A DNA stretch of 64,000 nucleotides, taken from positions 9,636,784 to 9,700,783 of the forward strand of contig NC_090712.1 of the NCBI RefSeq assembly GCF_040954835.1. The letters are read 5' to 3'. Each line of letters opens with the position of its first letter. Position 1 is the stretch's first letter. A program made the position numbers and the translations under genes. The notes beneath the pieces are model-generated. The model did no database searches. It was not told the origin of the DNA and saw only the letters and a program-made list of their open reading frames with translations. This DNA is from Lepisosteus oculatus (taxonomy: Eukaryota > Chordata > Actinopteri > Semionotiformes > Lepisosteidae). Below are positions 49,865 through 63,160 of this stretch, in pieces.

Positions 49865-50010
49865 CATGCTGAAAAGAGAAGAAAAGAAACAAAACGTTTT
49901 GGCTGTGGAGCCTTCTTCGGGTTGTGTTTCTTTTCTTCTCTTTTCAGCATGGAATAAAACGTTATTTGTTCCTTTGCAGCCTATGCATGCTGACACAGCT
50001 ACCTACCTGA
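49865..50010 (-). mobile_element. Penelope-like element end fragment (2) with inverted repeat
   Basis: Perfect 26-bp inverted arms at 49865-49890 and 49926-49951 flank a 35-bp loop. On the minus strand the loop reads CCGAAGA (49920-49914), hairpin GGCT-CCAC-AGCC and AAAACG, a decayed hammerhead ribozyme core. Beyond the right arm the sequence GTTCCTTTGCAGCC, ATGCTGACACAGCTACC and ACCTGAACT is a familiar fish Penelope-like repeat. Confidence 0.65.
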
Positions 50011-50655
50011 ACTATATTAAAAAACATTTTGTAAACTTAACGCAGTGATATGTGATTTTCATTCATTGTCTGCTTTCCAACGTTTTGACCACTTTGTTAA
50101 CATTAGTGTGCTTTTGATACCAGCAGGAAAAGACATTACCAATGCTGATCAAATTAGATGATTTTCATTATTTACACATTTACAATTGTCTAGACAGATA
50201 AATATCCACAATAAACATTTCTAATTGCAGAGAATACAAACCTTCACTATTGTTAGCAGTTACTCATGGAGGTCGTTTTTTTCCCCTAAAGTATAAAGTC
50301 ATATGCATACAAATCACTCTGATATAAATGCACCTTTTCACAAGATTGCATGGTGCTAAGAGCAAATGAAGCCTATGGGTTACCACAATGTATATGACAG
50401 CGCCGTCTTTGCAACACTGTTATCATTGCTACTCACTGTTTCATTTTCTTTAGGGGCTGGTATATGTTTTTTTTTTACAACACTTAGAAAGCAATCCATC
50501 CTGTATCTCCTGAAGCGTGAGAGTTCAGTTTATCTAGCTGACATTGACAGAGGCGAATCCAGTCTAATTAAACCAATACAATTGCCTTAAACCTATTTCT
50601 ATTTGTTCACAAACATTTTATTGAATTGTTTTACAGCTATTTCATGATTTCTGTA

Positions 50656-50681
50656 CTTAGTGGTGGGGGTGGGGGGGGCCT
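50656..50681 (+). repeat. G-rich tract
   Basis: GGTGGGGGTGGGGGGGGCC has G-runs that could form a quadruplex; isolated in AT-rich intron. Confidence 0.7.
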
Positions 50682-51929
50682 TGATATCTTTTCACTTCTT
50701 GTTTCCAAGACCGCTCCGTCAAAAAACCTTAAACTGAGTGCTACGGTATGACACACGATGAGAAGGGGAAGTGACTGTTTTACTCACATGACTTTTACTG
50801 TGATTCCCTTCCTGCACAACCTATTGTCTGCTAAGTGTTTTTTTGCCATTTTTTTTTGCAAAGACAATAGGAAACATTAGAACAAAATCAGCCTGAATAC
50901 AGAGGAGCCTTTGGAGAACATGATGTCCTTCACCTTCTAAATCCCAAATGTACTTCCACATGTCGCTTTGTCATCTGTATTTATGGAATCTCCTCGGCAG
51001 TTAAATTAACCTTTTTCCCAGCTATGCGAACAGCTCAGTTTCCTCTTTTGTGCCGTCTGTAATGGCAATGATGGCTTTATTGGGATGTTTGTTCATCTTT
51101 CAATGACATTACTTAGTCAACAGACTTTACAGTCAAATTTACAGTGCCCTGTAACAAATACTGGGGCTTATTTCATTAAGCTTGACTATGGTCTGAAACT
51201 GTACTGGCTGTACTCAATATCACCATTTCTCCTCAGCTCTAGATGACAGAACTGCCTCTACGGAGGAAACAATTACAAAGAGACGACAAAATCACACTAG
51301 CAGGTGACTTTCTGGGTGGGGATGGCCCTGTGAAGCTGTTCATTTCACCATTCAAACTGCTCTGTGAGCGAGTGTTTATGGTGTGTTTCTCGTTTTGAAC
51401 AAGATGGAAAGCACTGCGCTGTCCCTGAAAAACTGTGGGTTTATCTACCTTTTCACCGAAAGTGTTAGCCTTCGTTTCTCAGCAACGTTATTAGTACAAA
51501 AAATGTACAACAAAGAGCCAAGTTGTTTGCTATTTTTTTTTTACAAAAACTAGTTTCACAGTTCATAGTGTATTATTTTGGAAGAGATTTGCATGAGTTA
51601 TTAGCAAGGCAAAAAAAAAATCGACTCTGTTCTTCTTGAGGATCAACAGTGAATCATGGTTTTCCTGGAATCTAAGAAGGAATACATTGTTAAAGCAATT
51701 AAAGTAAATTAAAAATGTCTTCTGAGGGGTTTGTTACACATGGAAATATCAGTGACGTAAACATGACCCAGAAGTTATTTTCCCTGTCAGTCGCAATCGC
51801 TTTATTGTCTTACACCGGTAATCAGATGAACAGCATTGAGTAGACAGAACAGTATCCCTCAATTCTGCAGCAGCTTGTCTGCAAATCTGAAGAGAAGAAC
51901 ATATGGTTTACACTAGAGCAGTACCTCAC

Positions 51930-51950
51930 CCCACCACCACCACCACACAT
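51930..51950. repeat. (CCA)n tract
   Basis: About seven CCA units. Confidence 0.9.
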
Positions 51951-54900
51951 GCTTTTTTTAGGAACTACGTTTTTCATTCTCACTAAAACCTTCCTGGAAC
52001 AGCGCTGTGTAAAGTCCTGTGTGCCACAGCAGACCCTGATCAACTTGCACGTCCTGGCTCAGGACTGAGGTCGTTCCCCTTTCTCTTGGGAATAACGGCT
52101 GGTGAACATGCAACAGGTTCTGCTACAGTAACAGCATTTACCACATCCTGAAGGCGTGGTGGGGAGGCTGCAGCGATCCTGTGCAGAAACCTGGTGCTGT
52201 ACGCTTGAGCGGCTGCAGGAAGATATCACCTGACTGTGCGAGCTGTGAGAGAGCAGCACAGGGTGCTGGGTTATTTATAAGGGTCCCGAACAACATGAGA
52301 TGTTATCTGCAGGTCAGACCTTAAAAACACATTTCATTGGCGCGTGGGGCAGGGGCTGTCCTGGACATCCCCTTTCTCAGTAGCGACGTTTTCATGCTGA
52401 AATTTAGTTCACAATTATTGATATAATATTAAAGGCACAAGCAAAATTACATTAGCAAAAACAAAAAAGAGCTGGATGAATGAAATCGATTTCAAATGGA
52501 ATGGATTTAATTTTGACATATCCATATCAAAAAATTATTTTTGCCCTCATTTTCTCAGATTGGGGAATCTCACACTTTTGTGAATTAGCTCTCAGGGGAA
52601 GGACTTGAACACTGCACTGCTTAACAAGATAACACAGCAAAGTATGATCAGTCACAGAATCTGTTAATTTAAATCCGAAAAAACATTTTTTGTCTGGACA
52701 ATTATGAAAAATTCAATTTTTCTCCAAAGTGGTCTGAAATTTTATACACAACGCTTCTGTGTACAGTCCCCCATCTTTGATTGTAAAATGGATATTAAAC
52801 ATATCCAAGGGTGAGAAAACATCTGATCTGCTGCTCGGATTTCACTGCTTACACAGCCTATGCTGTACCAAAAAGTCACACCATGGGAATGTGAGCATAC
52901 TGCATGAATGGGGCATGAAAAGCAAGCGTTACACATGAAGTGCACGTACTGTACATCAGGGCTGATGATTGGGGCAAGAGTCTCGGTAGTGAAGCCATTC
53001 TGGCTGTCTGCTGCAATGAGATGGACAAGCAGACTGAAGGCCCTGGTCTGGCCTCTCAGCAGAGACAACTAGGGCTGACCTGGTGCTCACAAGGCTAGGA
53101 GCTGAGTTTGTAAACCAATTGGCAGCACTTGAGCTCTGCACAGTTTTTTCCTTCTTTTTTTGCCACAAAACCGGTGACTGGCCTAATATCACCAGGGAGA
53201 AAGTGGGTTCTGCGCCTAAGATTTAGACTGCCTCCTGAATACAGGTTATAAGATTTCTGACACAGCAGGATATTCAATACGCAGTCCTTCCCTCTACCTG
53301 AATTCACACCATATAATTTGCAGTGTTCGTTTAACAGCTGCCTTAGAAAGGCAGTGTCAGGTTTCAATGCATCACTGAAATAAGACCTTGGTTATGGATA
53401 AAGCAGGTATTCTCAGGTGATGATGCGGCAAGGATGGATGTTACCCATACCTATTGTACTCACAGTTATCGTTTTGCTCTGAATTATGCAAAGCTGAGCA
53501 GTGATACATTTTGTGTTTGATCACCTCTCGGGGGAGGCACACCATGAACTTAATTTGGTCCCAAAGATGATGTAAGATCACGTGATTGTTTCAATGGCAT
53601 AGCACAGACAGAGTCGCAGAATAACTTTTAAAATACTACTGAACAATGTGTGTCCTTCCCGACAGATAACTAGAGATGGTGTTGTATATGTTTTAGTACA
53701 GAGTTTTCCCTCGTAGATGTTCTATACATCATGGGACAGATGTGAAATCATTACAGTTTGTAAGAAAGAAAACATGAAAATGTAAAAAAATAAAGCTTTT
53801 GATCAAGAGTAGTTTGATCATGAATGAGCAATCATGTCAAGATAAGCTTTAAATCCTCAACTAAACTGTCACTGAGCATGATCCAGAAGTAATTAAAGAC
53901 TCCTAGATACAGTATTTCATGGAGTTATGATGTGGATAGAATTTATTAAATTGTCCAAATCTCAAAATGATACCTCTTAATATACTATACTCATCCTTTC
54001 ACGATTAAGACGATAAGCTCATTTAAAAGGATTTTCTGAAAGTATGGCAAATTGTTTGATTTCTCTACTGGAGTCCTGAATTAACCTCTGTGGGCCCGTC
54101 TGAGCAAAAAAAATATTAAATGCACAAGAACTACTCACTTGCACAAACAGACAAAAAAACACTGCCCTTATGATATTTATAACTAAGCACTTCCAAAACG
54201 TTGATGTGTAAGTGAAGACTATGCTGCTGTGTTAAATACACAAGGCATATATTAATGCCAGTATCTTCTCTGGGCTTTGAGAAACTCCTAGTATGAGTAA
54301 AGAATTAAGGATGAGAGAAGTCTTCATTTTTAACACATGGAGTAAAATATAACAGCATAGAAACTGTTTTGGAAGAAAGCTGTCTGCCTTTAGTTTTCCA
54401 CTCGGAAAAAAGTATTGAAATCCAGAGCAATACATGTGTTAAAATACTAGTACTGCAATAACAGTGATTCTTCCTTGTACATTAAGAATTGTTGCTCAGT
54501 TATTCGGGTGTGACTACAAGAACTGCACATTTTCTTTAAAAGGTATACTGTATGTTACTTATATGTTTCCCTAAATCCAAGGCCTAGTTGAAAATCTAAG
54601 TGAGCAACTCTTGTAACCTAACTCTTAGGGCAGAACATCACACTGTTTGGTTTCCACAGCTCCTCTCTTATCAGACACAGTTATACAATATCCTAAAAAA
54701 GTACAAGGTATTATTAAGGGCCTGAGTAAAAATAGTAGATTGTTGTATGCCTCCTGCAAATTCCAGTCAGGAATACCTAGGCCCCAGAGACAATGGAATT
54801 CCTCAGATTCTTAAGAGTGAAACCTGCTTTAATACAATAAACACATTAAGCGGAACCTCTGGCCACACAGTTATAAATCAAAGTCATTTCTTCTTGGAAA

Positions 54901-56357
54901 GCGGCCAGGTCAAGTTGTTTGGAAACAAATCCTTTGACCAAGACCAGACAGCTCGTTTGTGTTTGCGTCTAATCACACACTTTACTTTTGTAGTGTTAGA
55001 TTCTTAGTAAAAGGAACTGAATAAACTGTGTAAATGAACACGCCTGCCATGAATTTGTTATATCCAGTGTATTGGATTTTTCTCTCTTCAGCCATGTTTA
55101 ACCCTGAACAAATACAAAATCAGGGGAGCATTACCAAGACCGTAAATTAAAAGAATAATTTGCAATTATTCTTAGCAACTGCATGATTTGATAATTAAAT
55201 TACTGAATGTAATGATCTCTTCCCCACACAAAGAGACAAAGGGTAAGCAGCACAACGTAAACGTCTATGATCTAGTCTCAAAGAGCTCTGCTGAGTGGAC
55301 AATGATCTACTGTGTGGGGCACTGATATCTATGCCTGGTTTTCATTACACCCTTTACTCTTAATGACTTCATTTAAATCAGCTAGTCATTGACCAGGTTT
55401 ATATTACCACTGTTTCCTGGTTGATACTCATTGAAGAGGATTATAGGTTACCAATAAAAGCTGGTGAGCTGCTGCCTTCCAGAATCAGGAGTGAATATCG
55501 CTGTTATATGTGGAGACACTAATGCTCTGATGAAAAACATCACAAGAATAGCTCCTTGCGAAAGAAAATAGTGTAAAGTCCATTTGTTATGAATGTGTTT
55601 TCATGCGATTAGTGGAATAATTAAGAAGCAGACGTTCTACACACTAGGACAGGGCCACTGAAACTGCAGCCCTTCCAGTTCATTGCACTGCACAGTTTTG
55701 CCCTAACCACTCTGAGAAAATAAATCTCAGTAGCACTCAAGAATCAGCCTGCTTTATTCATTAAAGAGAACATCTGCACAAGACTCTGGCTTTATCTTCA
55801 AATCAACTTCAATGACCATAATATTAGATACGCTGCCCTTTGCCAGTGGAACTGCTTTAGATTTGCAACATCCTGTAATGCTGTTACTGTTCTGACATCC
55901 TGCACAGTGTTCTCCATTCATTCATAGAAGGCAAATAAGCTGGTTGCCAATTTTCAAACACAAGACCTGGGCAACCAAAATGCAATTAAGAGATGTCTTT
56001 CAGTTTTAATCAGGAAGCTGCTAGAGATCAAAGACACCTTAAAGAACAGTAGTAATGAAACAACCTTTAAGCGTCACAGTCATTCTGGCCCTTCAATCAC
56101 AAGACCTGGAATGACTTTTTGTTTCAGCATGCACCTGTCTCACGACACACCACACACATCTACACACCATCTGCCATGTGCTCGGCAAGCACAAGAAATG
56201 TCCCACTCTGAATACCCCATTACACAGAACTGAGACACTGTTGGTCTGGCGTTGGGAAAACCATGACATACAGTAGTCTAATCTTCATCACTTGACACAA
56301 ATATCAAAAAGAAGACTGTTATAGGTTTTTGAAATCAGTGTGAAGATTCTCCAATAG

Positions 56358-56525
56358 ATAATGAATCAATGCAAGGCTTTTTGTTCCTGTGGGACAGAGC
56401 AAACTATGCATCACATCTTAAAAGACTGCCCACTCCACAGACTCAGTGGAGAACTGCACACCCTCAGCATAGCCAGACAAGAGCTATCGCTTGGCTCAGG
56501 GACTTTGCATTCGCTGAATAGATCA
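56358..56525 (+). mobile_element. Non-LTR retrotransposon ORF2 C-terminal fragment
   Basis: A 66-codon frame has C-S-C-G-T-E-Q-T-M-H-H-I-L-K-D-C-P-L, the C-x-C-x8-H-x4-C zinc-knuckle found after the reverse transcriptase of several non-LTR elements. No RT is nearby, so it is a remnant. Confidence 0.5.
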
Positions 56526-58679
56526 TGCAAAAATATGACGCTCAGAATTGCATGTAATTAAAATCTAAAAAGGACTCTCATTCTAATTTAAGCCATCTGA
56601 GATCCTGTTTGTTTATCCATCACTGGCTTTTTATTACATTTCTGCCAACAGTGTGCAGGAGGGGCACACTGTTATTAGATTATTAGCAGTTATTAGATCT
56701 GTTTCACCTTATGTTTGCAGTAAAACTGATAATCCTAAACTTTTGTGAATTCTGGACACAATGCAAGCAAAATATGTTCGGGTACAGTATAAATAAAACC
56801 CCGGCATGATAAATTAAGGTTTATCCAAGCAGCAAGCAGACAGTCCAATGCAACAAGTCATATTTTTTCAAAAGGTATGAGATAGGATTTTTTTAGAAGA
56901 AAATTTTAAGCACTACAAAAAGGTGCTTCAAAAACTCTAAGCCAGTCTTTCATCCTCTTTGAATTTGAATAAACAGATGCTTGGGCGTCCTTACATAACA
57001 CATCAGACTAAGCTCATTTGGTTCCTAATTTGAGTGTTGGTGACAGGTGTTAGACGAGAAACATTTACTACTCATGCAGTCACTTATACATGCAGTCTTT
57101 CACAGACACTGCACACACGGACACAAGTACCACTGAGCCAATATTCCTTGGAGAAATCTGTTTATAGTTGGGGAGTGGGAAATCTTTTGTTATCTTATAC
57201 AAGAGTACAATCCTGTACATCACTATGCATTCATCATCATCTTCTCTTCTCACTTAAAGTCAAAACTAGTAAGGAAGCAAATAGAAAACTAATATGAATA
57301 TTTATTGTTTATGTGCGAAGTACAAAACAAGTTGTTTTCAGGATGGCAGGTGTACTGTCTGCCTCAGATACTGTGAGAATTTTTTGTTTTTAAATGGATA
57401 ACTGAAATATAACAAGATATACTATACAGTTGTTTTACAAAGGCTCAGACAGCAAAGTAATAAAGACAGAAATTCCTGGATACCTTCTAGGATCATTACG
57501 AGTCTAGATTTGCATCTGATGAGGAACTGTCCATTTCAACAAAGTACAGCACTATACTAGTCTAGAAACCAGCAATATCAGAGAAGCCCAAGAAGACCTT
57601 CTGAAAAGATACTGATTGATTTTGACGACATCAGTACCATTTATGTGCCATATGAAAAGCTAAAGATGAATTAAAAAAAAGATAACTTCTACCATCTTCT
57701 TGGACAGACCTGTTCTCCTGCAGGCTTAATTTGAAGCTTGAAAACACCATATTCTTTGTTTTATTGGTCTGTCTTGTCTTTTGTCTTCACAAATGTTTTT
57801 GAGGGAAAAAAATGCCCCTGGCATTGTGTGAGTGCCATTAATATTAAAACAGAAGTGTTATGATCCCCAAATCATGACAGAAATCACCTATCTTACCAAT
57901 GACTCAGAGTAAGGGGAATTTAAGGGATGAAAACTTCAAGAAGGGAAAGAAGTGTATTTTTAAAGACATGTATCATACAAAATACTTTTTCATGTTAAAT
58001 TGACTACCTAACATCTTCCATGTTAAACAGCTAAAAAGATCATATTCATAGTTGGATGGGAATTTCAATGTGTGCATTGTCCTTAAAAACAAAAAGAGTT
58101 TTATCTGAAGCTGCATTAAGGCAACAAATCATAGCAGCTTCTAATGCTACACTACAAACTGTCAGTGCAGTAAATTTTACTATTATGACACTCCAGTGAA
58201 GTCTGTTAGCAATTTTGAAACAGGATAATAAGCAACGCATTAGCAAGCAGCATTAAATATCATGTCTCCAAATATGTTCCCACGCACATTAGTAGGTTCT
58301 GTGCCCTTGACCCTTTAACTACATTCCGTTCAGTCAATGGGCATCAGTTGAGGCCCCTGGGAGTTTATATATTACAAAAACAAAAAGCTGTACTTCTTAG
58401 GAAAAAGAGCTTCAAATACTTTCACTAAACAAAAAAAAACTAGATTGATGACAATCTGAACGATATACCCCGTTTATTTTTAGCAAATGCTCCACAGTAT
58501 CACAATTATTTTATACGATGGGGGAGGTAAGTAGAAATATCTGGTTATCTCTATTACCTTATTAAGGACTCGAAACATGTTTCAAAACGTCAGATTTTTA
58601 TTTTGGGTCTTTATCTTACTTTTAATTTTCGTCCATTAATTTCTGACTCTTCTGACCTGTCAAGTACAGTTCCAGATTA

Positions 58680-58840
58680 AGACGTCTCTGTGCCCTGCAG
58701 TGGACTGATGTCTTCTCCAAGGTGAACCCCACCCACCCTGTGCCCCATTCCTGCCAGGCCAGCTTCCGGCTCACTGCTAGCCTCTAAGATTAAAATGGTT
58801 TCTGAAATGGATGGCTGGACAGATGACACCCATCCCACTG
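58680..58840 (+). repeat. Decayed SINE fragment of the 15.3-kb type
   Basis: TGCCCTGCAGTGGACTGATG, GGTGAACCCC, CATTCCTGCCAGG and GAAATGGATGGCTGGA follow the order of the common fish SINE body and its GGATGGATGA tail. Confidence 0.5.
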
Positions 58841-59904
58841 TCCTGCAGATGGTTCCTGTTTTGGTCACTGTGACTGCAGACGAGGACAACAGAATCTATC
58901 TGTCTCCTTTTTCAAATTTAAAATATAATTCAACATTATTTTCAGGACAACTTTTAGAACAGCTGCATGGCAGCTGCAAATACTCACCAAGAGGTGAATA
59001 AAGAAATGAAAGATTTGTATAGACTTTCTCTGAAGGCTTACAGTTTCTTGTAACCAATGCTGAAATGTACTAAGGCTGTAGTACAGTGTTGATTATATCT
59101 AAAGCAGTAACATTTACAAGTATGTCAATAGGCCTACTGTCTTTAAAAGTAACCTTACACATGATACAAGACCAATAATGTATCCTAACTTGGAGTGGAA
59201 TTTAAGTAAAGAGAATTCTAATAAACACGATACAGGTGACCACAATAATGGATTTTTTCTCTTAGAAAAGTTTCTCTAAATTGCCAACTCTTCCATTTAC
59301 TTCCTGGCATGTTTGACAAAGAATGTTATATACATAAGGAATAGTTCAGGAATAGATTTACCTCTGTACTTTCCACAAAACAAGTGCCAATAAATCTCTT
59401 TGCTCTCTGTGCATGAAATTTGAGAACCTCGGGTTTGTAATGTAGTCGCAGCCTTGTTAACTATGATATTTATGCTTCAAAACGAGAACAACAGGAATCA
59501 CAGTGATCTTGTGAATATTAGAAAACCTTAGGCGATACGCAAGGTTACAAATTAGACGAGTCATTTCCCATTTGGGCCTTCTCACTCACTTTGGTTGTTT
59601 CTTATTAATTTTGTATATTTTTGTCAATTTACGATGGCCGATACGGATGCATTCCAAACCAGTGTCACACCAGCTACTTGAAATGTCAGGAGAGTTCAGA
59701 TATTGTCAAAAGCCCATGCAGATCTGTAACTGAGTGAAAATGGCATTATTGGGTCAAGCCCTCTGGCCACCATTTTGACGTATTCAGGATTTTTGGAAGA
59801 TTTGTACAACTCTTCAGCCCATGTGAGTGGTGGAACAGTGTGGTCCCCCTATCCAGGTCCTATAGCTCAAATACCCCATTTTTGATATGGGGAAGCATGG
59901 AACT

Positions 59905-60406
59905 TGTCACGCCCTCTGCCTACCACATTCTCACACTGAAACACACCCGCGCTAATAACACTCCAGCTCTGAGCACTTCTGCCAAACGACACCACTCCTG
60001 CAAATCAGCCAACCACGACACTCCATCAATCAACGCACCTTCTTCCTCGCACAATACTTAAACCTTTTAGAACCCCCTGTTCTTCACCTGGTATTGGTCG
60101 TTCTTCGGAGCTCCTATCTCACCTTTGTTTCTGTATTCTACTCTCCCCTTGTAGCGAACCTCAGAACTTTCCTTCGACTTACACCTTTTGAATCACGGAA
60201 CTGCCCTTTGACTGCGCCTCCTGCCTTACCCTCTTCTGGATTGGAAACCTACTCGGCGACCTTTTGTTACTTCCCTTGGAACTCGACTCGGACCTCGCCT
60301 CTCGCCTAGCCCTCGTTCCCTCTGGGAACTTCACCCTTATCTCTAGATCCCCTAAGGTCCCACATGGGGCTCATCTTCCTGTTTGCTCAGCGGGTCATTC
60401 GTGACA
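59905..60406 (+). mobile_element. Solo-LTR-like sequence (Gypsy-type), about 502 bp
   Basis: Bounded by TGTCACG (59905) and CGTGACA (60406), a perfect 7-bp terminal inverted repeat with the TG...CA ends usual for LTRs. The C/T-rich body (CTTCGGAGCTCC, GAATCACGGAACTGCCC) is like fish Gypsy LTRs. No second LTR and no gag/pol is seen; no clean target-site duplication is visible, so part of the interior may remain on the right. Confidence 0.6.
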
Positions 60407-60409
60407 GAA

Positions 60410-61790
60410 TCGAGGCTGAGGCCGGACCAAGTCTGATATCAACGTTCCTAACGGTAACTTTGTCCGTTACTGCTTCACCTCACTGGATTCCCTTGTAAAG
60501 CTTATTTTAAATGATGGGAGAGCTGTACTGTGGTTCTCCCTTTCTCCTTAACCTGCAATCGAACCCACTTTTACCTTTTAATCTACTACAGAGCCAAAAC
60601 GCTTCTCCCTGCATCCCTATGGAAAATTTTAACCTTTTCCGTGATCTAACTGAAACCTTAAAACTAGTCTGCCTTCATGACTAGCTGATCAGACTTTTAG
60701 ACCTGTGTTTTTAACCTTTTTATAGAGAGAAAACAACTGAACACGACTACAGCAGATCTTGTCTTGCAGTCTTTTGCGAATGCCTGCATTTTTCTCTCAG
60801 GCTGGTCTCTAAGCCACGTGTCTGCAGCACAAACCAACACAGACGACTCGGGGAAACAGTTGCTCCTTTACCGACAGCTAAGAAATGTTGTGGTGTTGCC
60901 CTTATACTTACAGCTCTTTCTAGCTAAGGAAGAACACCTTACTCGACAAGCTCTGCATTGGCATATTGATGGTAGAATACTTGACAGCTTCTCAGGACCC
61001 TTTCGGTTGATTTTAGTTTATGTTAACCTTGTTAACAGTCAATATGACTGTGCGGAGAAAAAAAAGCTAATTAAATACAAGCTATTTACACATAGTTTTT
61101 TTGGGGGTGCCTTTCATAACTGCGGGATGGATTTATCAGACATTTTGAAATTGTAATCACTGTTAGGAGGGAATTGGATGTTAAAAAATATTAATTTAAT
61201 CCAGTATACCTTCCTTTTTAAAATGCCTGAAGTTGAATTTGGTTTTTGATTCCCAAACAAGCAGCTGTGTTAGTTGGAAATGGCCTATAGCAGATGGTAT
61301 GAGAATGCTAGCACACGGTGACATTGGCATACTTTAACCTTCACGCGCGTGTTGGTTACATTTTACTGCTGAATATCACCTAGAGCTCACAGGAAGGCTT
61401 GGAAGACATAAGTTTCTTTCAGTTTCTATTTCCTGTTGTTCCGTTACTCTGTCAGACAGAAATGAAAGTGTCTCTGGGGAGCCGAGACACAGCTCACGCA
61501 TACAGCCCTGAGAGTGAGACAGAAACTCAAGTCAAGAGTCCCTCAGCCAGCCAGAGAATCAAAATGAGTGTACAAGCAACACGGCCCAGACAGGCAGACT
61601 GGAGGGGTTTTCACAGAAAGCCACCCCCTCTCCACAGTTTCGTTCATCCCACTGACATGAAGAGCTCATCTCCACGAGCAGCATGAGTGAGGGCTGCACC
61701 ACAGGGGGCAAGACCCCTGAGGTCACTGGGTAAAGACTCTTCTTGCCTGAAGGATGCCCAGGGTACTGTACTGCCAGCAGCAGCTGATCT
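60410..61790. other. Stretch right of the LTR, no gene recognised
   Basis: A plus-strand frame of 130 codons (60764-61156) has no retroviral or other domain I can recognise and is treated as chance. Confidence 0.4.
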
Positions 61791-61794
61791 AATA

Positions 61795-62008
61795 ATAATA
61801 ATTAAGGGTTGGCGCCTTTTTAGAGTATAGAGTCCTTGTCACTACACTGGGGCATTAGGACCCACACAGACTGCAGGTTGAGTGCCCCCTGCTGGCCCCA
61901 ATAAACACCACTTCCAGCTGCAACCTTAGTTTTTCCCAGGAGGTCTCCCATCTAAGTACCGACCAGGCTCACACCTGCTGAGCTTCAGTGGGCTGCCAGT
62001 TATGACTT
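61795..62008 (-). repeat. 5S rRNA-derived SINE, 5' part only
   Basis: The 5S-like head (about 61925-62000, reverse complement of GGATGGGAGACC-type sequence) is joined to the block GGACCCACACAGACTGCAGG. The TAATAATAATAATTAA tail-like run at the low-coordinate end suggests a short, internally truncated copy. Confidence 0.78.
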
Positions 62009-62409
62009 GCAAGGTGATACGGCTACTGTCAAAGACAATGCAGCCCAGGACACCCTGTTCTTAGAAGCCATAGTGGGGATAGGGGAGTGTTACTGTCCAA
62101 GGCAAAATTATATTTCAAAACCACCAAATATCAGATATGGCCCGCAGCAAAATTTGAACAAACAACTTGCAAAAGACAGAACCCATAATTACGAAAGATA
62201 TCCATCTATTTCATTTTAAAACTCAAGGCTTTCCAAATGGAAATACGGCGCTTTTCCAAGTCGCATGAAGCAGCTCAACTTCTGACTTTATGTTTATATG
62301 TAAACGTCCGAATTGTAATTAGATCTAGAAAGAAAGAAATGACAATATATTAGATGCTTTTTGATGGAGAAATAAACACATAAGAAATGTTAGCACATGA
62401 GAGGGGGAC

Positions 62410-62720
62410 ATTTTGATGTTGTAGATGTGTGGATGGCAGTAGCAAGTTCACCAGTGACCTCATTCAGCTGTGTTTTAAACGAGTCAGAGTGAGGGTTTCC
62501 ATAACATGGCTGGGTAGCCTGTTCCATACTCCTAGAAACCTCTGTGCCACGATCTGTCTCCTGTCCTCTGTTTTGAAAGCACTTCCAAAGTTTCAGATCG
62601 TTTCCTCTGGTTCACATTTTCCATTCCATTTGGTGCCTTTACAGCGTTTGCTGCTCCTCTTAATTTAGTATTCTCTGCGGATGTAAATCAGGGAGACCAG
62701 TATTCCTGGAACTTATCCCC
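62410..62720 (-). mobile_element. CR1 LINE fragment
   Basis: The plus strand shows CATGGCTGGGTAGCCTGTTC, TCTGTCTCCTGTCCTCTGTT and GAAAGCACTTCC, homologous in order to the pieces at 15.0 and 48.9 kb. Confidence 0.65.
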
Positions 62721-63094
62721 AAGGCACTCCATTGATAAGGCTTTCCATGATGAAAAGGAACTCTTAAAAAGGTGTGAAGTTCCATACACAAACTGTAACA
62801 TGACTGCTTCAGTTCCAGTTCACTTCAATAGTCTGAACTTCTGCCATCCTTTAGTTAGCGACATTTAACAAGACCCTAGCAGCCCTGTTCCCCGTCACAT
62901 ACAATAAGAGTGAAGAAGAGAGGATTTACAAAGTGCCACTTACTTCTTAACCAGTTGCTGCATGCAGCTTGAAAAATGCCTAAATCAAGAAAAGGCATTT
63001 TTTCTATTAAGAAAAATGACTGTTCTGTTAAATTAAAAAGAAAACTATCATTTATGCTTCTTTTGCTTGTAATTCTGTTTATAGTCTGACATTC

Positions 63095-63160
63095 AATTAG
63101 GCAGGATTTTAACTGTAAGGTTGCGGGTTCAAATCCAGGTGGGGCACTACTGTTTATGCT
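63095..63160 (+). repeat. tRNA-like SINE head fragment
   Basis: ACTGTAAGGTTGCGGGTTCAAATCC carries a good pol III B box (GGTTCAAATCC), followed by AGGTGGGGCACTACTG as in fish tRNA-derived SINEs. A usable A box and a cloverleaf are not evident, so it is not called a tRNA gene. Confidence 0.5.

Noticed and set aside
52059-52290. A TATA-like box (CTTATAAATAACCC, minus strand) ahead of a Cys-rich frame resembling a small secreted peptide
   Set aside because: The frame has no upstream ATG and no signal peptide; its only in-frame Met comes after most of the Cys. Treated as chance.
52742-53367. Cluster of overlapping minus-strand frames
   Set aside because: Checked as a possible missing COMMD1 exon; none shows the COMM or N-terminal COMMD1 sequence. 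Considered chance.
60764-61156. Plus-strand frame of 130 codons beside the LTR
   Set aside because: No gag, protease, RT or other domain is visible and the composition is not gene-like.
63095-63160. Possible tRNA gene
   Set aside because: Only the B-box half is present, with no acceptor stem or A box; SINE remnant is the simpler reading.
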